The position numbers and the translations under genes were made by a program. Below the pieces are notes generated by a model. It saw only the letters and a program-made list of their open reading frames with translations, was not told the origin of the DNA and searched no databases. 64,000 nucleotides of DNA from positions 3,348,001 to 3,412,000 of the forward strand of contig JADJPE010000005.1 in the NCBI GenBank assembly GCA_016713425.1, written 5' to 3'. Source of the DNA: Deltaproteobacteria bacterium. Its GTDB lineage: Bacteria; Myxococcota; Kuafuiibacteriia; Kuafuiibacteriales; Kuafuiibacteriaceae. Positions 9,334-15,758 of this stretch are shown here, piece after piece (positions within the stretch are counted from its first letter, which is position 1; each line of letters starts with the position of its first letter).

Positions 9334-10695
9334 ATGTCGGGTGCGGTTTGGATGCTACGTCACCGCAACTTCGCGCTCTTCATGGCCGCGCGTCTCATGG
9401 CGGCCGTTGCGGTCCAGATGCTCAATGTCGCGGTGGGCTGGCAGGTCTACGCGCTTACCGGTAGGCCGTTTGATCTGGGACTGATTGGCCTTTCTCAATT
9501 TGGACCGTTCGTCGTCCTCGTGCTGGTCGCTGGCCACGCCGCCGACCACTTCGACCGCCGGCGCATCATCATTCTCTGCCATGCCGTAGAGACGATCTGC
9601 GCGGGGACGCTCTTCGCGCTCAACGTCGCCGGTACCAGCAGTACCAGCAGGCTACTTTGGCCCATCTTGGCGGCGATGGGATGCCTTGGCTCGGCCCGCG
9701 CGTTCCGCATGCCAACCAGCCAGGCCGTCTTGGTCAATCTGGTTCCTGCCGAGCGATTCGCGAGCGCCGTTGCGTTGAGTGCCTCCGGCTTTCACGTCGC
9801 GGTCGTTGCAGGCCCAACGGTTGGAGGCCTCTTATACCTCCTCGGGCCAAAGGTTGTGTATGGCACTGCCGTGGCGCTGTTTCTTTTGGCGGCGGTCCTG
9901 ATGGGATTCACGCGCGTAACCGAACGACGCCGCGGCGGAGACGTTCTCGCCGTGCCCGATGAGTCAGATGTGTCAGATGTGCGAGACGCGCCGCACGCGC
10001 TACACGCGCTACACGCGACCGAACGTGGTGGGAAGGATGATTCCTCGGACCGCCGAGGCGAGACGACGAAGCCCTTCTGGGAGGGCTTGCGTTTTGTCTT
10101 CTCCCGACCCGTCGTGCTTGGTGCGATATCGCTCGACCTCTTTGCTGTTCTGTTCGGCGGCGCCACGGCGCTTCTTCCCGCCTACGCGCGCGACATACTC
10201 CACGTCGGACCGCACGGACTGGGGCTTCTGCGAACAGCGCCCGGCGTCGGGGCTGGGCTCACGGCAATCCTGCTTGCATTCAGGCCGATGTCTCACCGGG
10301 TGGGGCGCTGGATGTTCGGGGGTGTCGCCGTTTTTGGACTGGCCACCATCGTGTTCGGTCTCTCAGAGCGCTTTTGGATCTCGCTGTTGGCGCTGTTCGT
10401 CTTGGGCGCCAGCGACATGGTGAGCGTCTATATTCGACATCTTCTCGTGCAGATCGAGACCCCAGATGCCATTCGCGGCCGAGTAAGTGCGGTCAATGGC
10501 GTATTTATTGGCGCCTCCAACGAACTCGGAGAGTTCGAGTCCGGCGTAACGGCGGGATGGTTGGGGCTCGTGCCGGCGGTTGTGCTCGGTGGTGTCGCGA
10601 CGCTCGCGGTCGTTGCCACGTGGATGGCACTTTTTCCTGTGTTGCGGCGGATGAACGAGTTCCCCCGGATTGCGGGCAAGGTGGGTGGAACTTGA
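9334..10695 (+). CDS. MFS transporter, EntS/DHA3-like exporter
   Basis: The protein is 453 residues with about 12 hydrophobic segments and the MFS loop 2-3 motif GHAADHFDRRRIII. The N-terminal pattern (LRHRNFALFMAARLMAAVAVQM) is typical of the enterobactin-exporter-like MFS_3 group. The central cytoplasmic loop (about residues 205-245) holds two short 9-bp expansions, giving the repeated peptides DVSDV and HALHALHA. GTG at 9331 directly precedes the ATG used. The substrate cannot be inferred. It lies downstream of typA by 41 bases and may share its transcript. Confidence 0.85.
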   Translation: MSGAVWMLRHRNFALFMAARLMAAVAVQMLNVAVGWQVYALTGRPFDLGLIGLSQFGPFVVLVLVAGHAADHFDRRRIIILCHAVETICAGTLFALNVAGTSSTSRLLWPILAAMGCLGSARAFRMPTSQAVLVNLVPAERFASAVALSASGFHVAVVAGPTVGGLLYLLGPKVVYGTAVALFLLAAVLMGFTRVTERRRGGDVLAVPDESDVSDVRDAPHALHALHATERGGKDDSSDRRGETTKPFWEGLRFVFSRPVVLGAISLDLFAVLFGGATALLPAYARDILHVGPHGLGLLRTAPGVGAGLTAILLAFRPMSHRVGRWMFGGVAVFGLATIVFGLSERFWISLLALFVLGASDMVSVYIRHLLVQIETPDAIRGRVSAVNGVFIGASNELGEFESGVTAGWLGLVPAVVLGGVATLAVVATWMALFPVLRRMNEFPRIAGKVGGT

Positions 10696-11768
10696 CCGCG
10701 TGGGCGGCATTTTCATACGGCTGGCCCGAGGGATATGGAGGAGGTGGTCGCCGTCTTGTCAGCCGATCAGGACGGGAGAGTCATCGAGTCGACTGGCTGA
10801 CCCCAACACCGACGGCGATCGTTGCGTCGTCGGAGTCAGATCGAAAGCATCACCGACGTTTGGAGCGGGCACGGGGGCCGCTCCCGCAAGCCTCGGCGCC
10901 ACTTCGTCACGACACAGGGACCAAAGCTGAGACCGAGATCGGGACCAAGACAGAGGTCAAGACCATTCGACGACGGAGCCCAGGCGAATTTGAGATCGAG
11001 CGAGATGAGGCCTATCGCATCTTGAGCAATCTGAGCACGATCGCTTCCGCCGCCCGCCAACACGCAAGACGTCGGCTGGAGCTTCCCATGTCACGTCCCG
11101 CTTTGATCGATTGTTGCCGCGACGAGCTTCTTGCCTCGGCCGACATGAAACCGGGATGGTCTGAGCCACCCTTCTCCCTTCTCAGAGAAGGCTAGAGCTT
11201 CGACATTGCGTCGAGTGGTTCGGCTCTCAATCTCCGAACACCTCTCTCGCCCGCGAGGAGCCGCGCAAAGCGCGACATCTTCGCGGCAACACCGTCGCGA
11301 GGTGGAGCGGAGTTCTTTCGGCGCGTAGGCACGGCGTGGGTTGCACCTCCTGGCTCCGCGGTTTCGCTGCTCGCGAACGAGGACGAAGGCGGCCAGGTCA
11401 CGGGTTGGACCGGTCTGTCTCAGGACAACACGACGGAAATCTACGACGCGACGGGCCGGCTCCTCACGATCATCGGCTCCGGCGGCGCCGCGACGCGTCT
11501 CGAGTGCGACGATCCAGAGCGCCGATCAACTTCCGGAGCCCCGATCGACGTCTGCGGCGCTGGTCAGGTCGGAGCGTGCGCCATCAGCATCGACCGGATG
11601 CCTTCCGAGGGTCCGGAAATCGTCCGAGCCGAGCCGAACAAAATTCGTGCGGTGGCGCGGACGCCTTCGTCTAACCCACTGATCTTCTTATCTCAGCGTG
11701 GTGTTCATGACCCCGCTAAGACTTGGCACGAAAGGTGGAAAGACCTCCCGGCAGAAGGAAATCCAAAC
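10696..11768 (+). pseudogene. Decayed coding region upstream of the PDZ/barrel gene
   Basis: There is no intact gene in this 1.07-kb stretch. One frame, the same as the downstream PDZ/barrel gene, is open through it except for a TAG at 11193. Before the stop it reads protein-like sequence such as FEIERDEAYRILSNLST. After it the frame reads EDEGGQVTGWTGLSQDN and TTEIYDATGRLLTI, which faintly recalls YD/Rhs-type repeats. Codon third positions are GC-rich. Without start codons or recognisable full domains I treat it as gene remnants. It could also be a diverged gene broken by the TAG. Confidence 0.35.
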
Positions 11769-12836
11769 ATGAAACACTCAGTCATCACCACACTCGGCTG
11801 TCTCTCCTCACTCGCCCTCGTCCCCTCCGCTTTCGGGGCGACCGCCCAAGACCTCGGCATCGAGCTCGTCGAGCAGGACGGGAAAGTCATTCTGTCGGCC
11901 GTCCATCCAACCAGCCCACTCAAAGATTTCTCAACGAAGGGCGACAAATTTCTCGGCATCGACGACATCCCGCTGCATTCACTGGCGTCCGTAGCGAGCG
12001 TTCTCAAACGACTCAAGCCCCAAGACGCGATCATCGTACACGTGGGGACCTCCGCCGGAGAAACCAAACGCGTGGTCGTCATCGGCGGCGCCGTCTCACC
12101 GACCACGGGGACCGGCATCGGCAGCGGCGGCGGCAGCGGCGGCGGCAGCGGCAGCGGCAGCGGCAGCGGCAGCGGCGGCGGCGGCGGCAACAGCAGCAGC
12201 ACCGGCACCGGCACCGGCACCGGCACAGGTCGTGACATGAGCGCGAGCGCGACGATGCACGCCGGCCGTGAACCTTCACCCTCGAGCAGTCACTTCGTCT
12301 TGGTCGCGGGCGTGCCCCGAGGAAAGCCGTTCACACTCGGCGGAGGGATAATCCACCTGGGCGAACAGAACCTCGTCGATCTCCACTACAATCACCGGGT
12401 CGACGACAAGATCGCGTTGGACGCCGAGATAGCAACCACCGGGGACCTTAACGACATGGCGGTCGGCGTTCGCTTCTCTGAGCAAATCGGCAACGCGCTG
12501 ACTGTGGGCGCCCGAATGCGTCTGAGTGAGGTACACGTACTGGATGACGTCGACGTGGTCTTAGCCGGCCTTTCCCTGGGTGTCATGGCCACGGCCGGTG
12601 GAGAGAACGTCGCCGTTACCTTCGGCGTAGACGCCGTCTTCTACTCGTTCGGATGGGTCGAAGGGTTCGAGAGTCAGTTCGAATATTTCGGCCGAATGGT
12701 TAAACCCTACATCGCCCTAGAGGTCGACCCCGGTGTGGGCATCAGCTTCTACGGTCGGCTCGGTTTGGATGCCTTCAATCCAGAGTTCGGCGACAGCTCC
12801 AGTAGCACGAGCGTAAGCCTCGGCCTCTCCTGGTAG
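11769..12836 (+). CDS. PDZ-domain / outer-membrane beta-barrel fusion protein
   Basis: The protein has 355 residues, starting at ATG 11769 with GAAGGAA upstream. The frame is open much further back, but this start gives a clean signal peptide (TLGCLSSLALVPSAFGA). Residues about 25-110 look like a PDZ-type peptide-binding module (LGIELVEQDGKVILSAVHPTSP and FLGIDDIPLHSLASV). A Gly/Ser then Gly/Thr linker (about 118-155) is encoded by hexanucleotide repeats. The last 200 residues alternate polar and hydrophobic residues and end in LGLSW, a C-terminal aromatic typical of outer-membrane barrels. This suggests a barrel anchored in the outer membrane carrying a periplasmic PDZ domain. I know no named family with this order. 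Confidence 0.65.
   Translation: MKHSVITTLGCLSSLALVPSAFGATAQDLGIELVEQDGKVILSAVHPTSPLKDFSTKGDKFLGIDDIPLHSLASVASVLKRLKPQDAIIVHVGTSAGETKRVVVIGGAVSPTTGTGIGSGGGSGGGSGSGSGSGSGGGGGNSSSTGTGTGTGTGRDMSASATMHAGREPSPSSSHFVLVAGVPRGKPFTLGGGIIHLGEQNLVDLHYNHRVDDKIALDAEIATTGDLNDMAVGVRFSEQIGNALTVGARMRLSEVHVLDDVDVVLAGLSLGVMATAGGENVAVTFGVDAVFYSFGWVEGFESQFEYFGRMVKPYIALEVDPGVGISFYGRLGLDAFNPEFGDSSSSTSVSLGLSW
12119..12228 (+). repeat. Hexanucleotide repeats encoding Gly-Ser / Gly-Thr linker
   Basis: GGCAGC and related hexamers are followed by CAGCAGCAGC and ACCGGC hexamers inside the PDZ/barrel gene. The units keep the frame and encode alternating Gly-Ser, Ser and Gly-Thr. This is likely to vary in length by slippage. 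Confidence 0.85.
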
Positions 12837-13281
12837 CACCGACGCTGCGTCGAAGAAGCTCTGATCGCAGGGCTTAGCGCGCGAACGCGCACGAGACTAC
12901 GGACTCGACCGCAAATTGCCTCGCCGACGTCAGCAACACGGTCAAAGCCGATGTCTTGATCGCGCGCCACTCGTCAGCGTCGATCCAGTGGTCGCGTGGC
13001 ACTTTCCCGTTGTGCTCATTGGCCTGCCCGACCGAGCCTTCCAGTCGAAGAACTTGCCCTTCGAGATGCCACCCACCGAACCAAACTCCTCGGATAGCGC
13101 AGCGCCTCGCGCGGATCTTCCAGTCCACGCCAATCGCGTGCTCGAACCCCGCACCTTCGATGCAACTTGGGCACCGTGGCGTCGCCGGATATCATCTCAC
13201 TTCGGAAGCGGACCGAAGTTTCGGGTCAGTCTGCACTTGCGATGAAGGATCCGAGCGTGGGTCGACAACAACCGCGTCAAC
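12837..13281. other. Gap between PDZ/barrel gene and DUF1266 gene
   Basis: These 445 bases hold no convincing gene on the plus strand. The only protein-like sequence is a short minus-strand open frame at 12874-13191, listed separately. I see no RNA gene, terminator or repeat here. Confidence 0.5.
12874..13191 (-). pseudogene. Short minus-strand ORF remnant with a CPSC motif
   Basis: An open frame of 105 codons runs from just after a TGA at 13192-13194 to a TAA at 12874, with only a GTG (13128) as a plausible start. It begins with a Cys-x2-Cys (CPSC) followed by FEHAIGVDWKIRARR, then GVWFGGWHLEGQVLRL and VPRDHWIDADEWRAIK, and ends in an Ala/Val-rich helix. The composition is protein-like but I do not recognise the family. 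A truncated zinc-ribbon protein, perhaps of the Myxococcus double-CXXCG (SitI6-like immunity) type, is a weak guess. No 5' part is present. Confidence 0.3.
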
Positions 13282-13944
13282 TTGTTACTCAGACACGCGT
13301 CGAGCAAAGTCGCACCGCGAGACAGCTCAACACCGGCCCCGCTCTCGGGAAGAAACAAGGCGTTGGCGCTGGGCGCGATCTTGTCTACGGCGAACGACGA
13401 GCCCCTTGGCGCGGTTTCGACCTGTGTCAAAGGCGACCTAGATTGTGAGAACGCCACCCGCGAGCTCTTGCGCGAATGGTGGGAGGTTACATCAAAGGGA
13501 GAACTCCTCGATTCGGTCGAGTGGCTAACGACCGAAGGCCACAATCAGGCTTATGAGGCCCTCCGCGAAGGGATAAGGCGAGGGGATATCTCCTCGGAGC
13601 CCGGCGATGACTCCGAGATGATGGCCATGATCGCGGCCGTTCAGGAGGCCGAGAAGGCGTTTCCGAAGCAGGGCATTCTGGCGTGGGACTATGTTCGGGC
13701 TCTGCATCTAGCGCGCTGGGGCGTCGGTGCTGGGTACCTAACCGAGGCCGAAGGCTGGCAGATCGTAGAGCGAGTGGATGCGAAGATGAGAGAAAGCTTC
13801 TCGTCCTATCGGGAGCTCGGGCAGAACTATCTCTTGGGTCGTCGATTCTGGGCCAAGAAGCCGAAGGACCCCAACGATCGATATGAACAGATCTACCAGA
13901 AACTTGTGCAGCCGGAGGGACTGTGGGCGCGCCTCCCGTGGTAG
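13282..13944 (+). CDS. DUF1266-domain protein
   Basis: The protein is up to 220 residues if it starts at TTG 13282. No ATG with a ribosome site is visible and the N-terminus may be truncated. The C-terminal half carries the DUF1266 signature: AWDYVRALHLARWGVGAGYLT near residue 135, then SYRELGQNYLLGRRFW near residue 173. DUF1266 proteins often occur singly or as duplicates near toxin/immunity loci in proteobacteria; their function is unknown. The neighbours here are gene remnants and a PDZ/barrel protein, which supports an accessory character for this stretch. Confidence 0.65.
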   Translation: MLLRHASSKVAPRDSSTPAPLSGRNKALALGAILSTANDEPLGAVSTCVKGDLDCENATRELLREWWEVTSKGELLDSVEWLTTEGHNQAYEALREGIRRGDISSEPGDDSEMMAMIAAVQEAEKAFPKQGILAWDYVRALHLARWGVGAGYLTEAEGWQIVERVDAKMRESFSSYRELGQNYLLGRRFWAKKPKDPNDRYEQIYQKLVQPEGLWARLPW

Positions 13945-14000
13945 CGGGCTTGCATCGACTACTTGGCGACCTTCATATGCCGGCCTACCGACTCGATGAC

Positions 14001-14031
14001 GCGTGGCTTCTGCGCCTGAGTCGAGCCACGC
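14001..14031 (+). terminator. Perfect 8-bp inverted repeat after DUF1266 gene
   Basis: Arms GCGTGGCT (14001-14008) and AGCCACGC (14024-14031) are exact complements around a 15-base loop. It lies 57 bases after the DUF1266 stop and 183 bases before the exosortase start. No T-run follows, so this could be a Rho-type end, an operator or chance. Confidence 0.3.
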
Positions 14032-14213
14032 AAGGGGGAAACTTGCCCGCGCGGGCCGGGTCTTCTTGCGCCTGGCCCGATGGACGTGGATGGGCGTGAC
14101 GCCGGGGACGGCGACTTGGCGAGCCTCATGGACATAGAGCTGCGTGTTCGACAGGTTTGATCGGCAGCAAGGCGACGACGAACGCGTCGATCAAGCGTTG
14201 CTCCCCGGCCTCT

Positions 14214-15758
14214 ATGCGCAAAGCCGCGACGGACAAGATTCTGCTCTTTGCTCCGTGGATCCTCCTCTTCGGTCCCACGATTCAATGGCTCTCCGGGATG
14301 GTGACCTACGTGGGTGCCTTGGTCGTCGTTCTCGTGGCGGTGTTCGGCATGCTGCTTGTTGCCGCGTCGCGCGGCGCGACGTCATCTCCGAAATCTCTGA
14401 AGGCGCGCCGCCTTGGAGCCTGCCTCGGACGATGGGGGCATCGATGGCTCGCTACGCCTTTGAAGCCCCGCCCGTTTCCCTTGTTCCTCGTGCTTGGAAG
14501 CGTGTTTGCGTTCGTCGTGTTGTCGCGCACCTTGGATGTTCGCACGTTGGCGGCCTTCCTTCTTGTCGTGGGTACCTACGGGATGGTGGGGCTCTTTGTC
14601 GAACGTTCGGCTTTTCGACAAGGTCTTCCTATCCTGGTCCTGCTTGCCGTTGTCTTGCCCCTCGGCCGACACATGGAGATGTTTGTTGGATTCGCGGCCC
14701 GGTCACTTACGGCGGAGACTGTCGAACGCATGCTCGCACTCGGTCGCATCTCCGCGGTCTCCGCACCCTCGATCTTGTTCCTCGAGAGTGGCACGGCCTA
14801 TGTCGACGAGCCGTGCAGCGGACTTCGGTCGTTGTGGTCGGGCACGATCTTCTTCCTTGGACTGAGCTACATTCAACGGGTCCGGATCGATCTTCGCTGG
14901 GTTGGGCTTGGCGTTGCGCATCTGGGGCTCCTCTGTTTCGCGAACGTTCTCCGCGTTCTGGCGATCGTCTTGATCTCGATCCATGCTGGTCTGCCGAAGA
15001 TCGCGCACCTCGTCCACGAGACGCTTGGCATCGTCGGCTTCATGGGCGCATCCGTGGCGACCTATTTCCTCGCTCGGCGATTTTTGCGCCGCGCCCCTGA
15101 ACGCACACCTTCCCGCGTTCCACGTCCCGGTGTGGCGAATCGCCGTGTCCACCCTGGGTTCTCGTTTGGCCTTTCACTCGTCATTCTTGTGGGATGGGCG
15201 GCGCGGGGTGAGCCGCCCCCTCGAAGCGCGCGTCGTCCGGTCACGATCGATGTTCGATTTCCGACGGACGAGGCGCTCGAGCTCAGCCCCGCCGAGCGCC
15301 AGTTCTTCGCGCGTGTGGGCGGGACGAGCGCGAAGAAGCGGAAATTCGAGTTGGGGGCGGTGAGCGGGACTTCTATCGTCGTCAGCAGCGAGGTCTGGAG
15401 TGCCCATCATCCCCCGGAAGCTTGCTTGTCCGCCGCGGGATTCCGTCTGGATGCGCTGAGCGATGTGCCGGTCGCGGACGGCGGGTTCATTCGGGTTGCA
15501 TCGGTTGATGGAGGCACGAAGACCGCCATCTATTGGTTCCAGTCACCGTCGATGACGACCGGCGGTCTCCTCTCGCGCATCTGGGCCGAATGGTCGCGCG
15601 GTGAGGAGCAATGGGCCTTGATCTCGATTCTCGCCGACGGCCCACTGTACCAAGACGACGTCGGCGTACGTGCGTTGTTCTCATTTGTTCACGAGCGCGT
15701 CGGAGCGGCTTGGTCGGACGCTCCATCAGAACCCGTTTCGAGGTTGACCCATGAGTAG
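14214..15758 (+). CDS. Exosortase with fused EpsI-type domain (XrtO-like)
   Basis: This is a 514-residue integral membrane cysteine protease/transpeptidase of the exosortase family, which processes PEP-CTERM proteins. It has about eight membrane segments in residues 1-290. The catalytic triad is visible: Cys201 in DEPCSGLRS, Arg247 in FANVLRVLA and His268 in LVHETLG. The C-terminal 200 residues form an EpsI-like periplasmic domain (HHPPEACLSAAGF, about 397-409). Exosortase and EpsI fused in one chain next to a VIT-type PEP-CTERM membrane protein fits the exosortase O type, as I recall that family. The frame is open from 14157, but ATG 14214 begins just before the first membrane helix. It overlaps the substrate gene by 8 bases. 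Confidence 0.85.
   Translation: MRKAATDKILLFAPWILLFGPTIQWLSGMVTYVGALVVVLVAVFGMLLVAASRGATSSPKSLKARRLGACLGRWGHRWLATPLKPRPFPLFLVLGSVFAFVVLSRTLDVRTLAAFLLVVGTYGMVGLFVERSAFRQGLPILVLLAVVLPLGRHMEMFVGFAARSLTAETVERMLALGRISAVSAPSILFLESGTAYVDEPCSGLRSLWSGTIFFLGLSYIQRVRIDLRWVGLGVAHLGLLCFANVLRVLAIVLISIHAGLPKIAHLVHETLGIVGFMGASVATYFLARRFLRRAPERTPSRVPRPGVANRRVHPGFSFGLSLVILVGWAARGEPPPRSARRPVTIDVRFPTDEALELSPAERQFFARVGGTSAKKRKFELGAVSGTSIVVSSEVWSAHHPPEACLSAAGFRLDALSDVPVADGGFIRVASVDGGTKTAIYWFQSPSMTTGGLLSRIWAEWSRGEEQWALISILADGPLYQDDVGVRALFSFVHERVGAAWSDAPSEPVSRLTHE

Noticed and set aside
10735..10800. 21-residue ORF resembling the start of a Roadblock/LC7 protein
   Set aside because: It stops after 21 codons and no adjacent frame continues the fold; resemblance of such a short piece is not evidence.
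14001..14070. Cyclic-di-GMP (GEMM-type) riboswitch before the exosortase
   Set aside because: An inverted repeat and an A-rich loop are present, but the conserved GEMM core bases do not line up.
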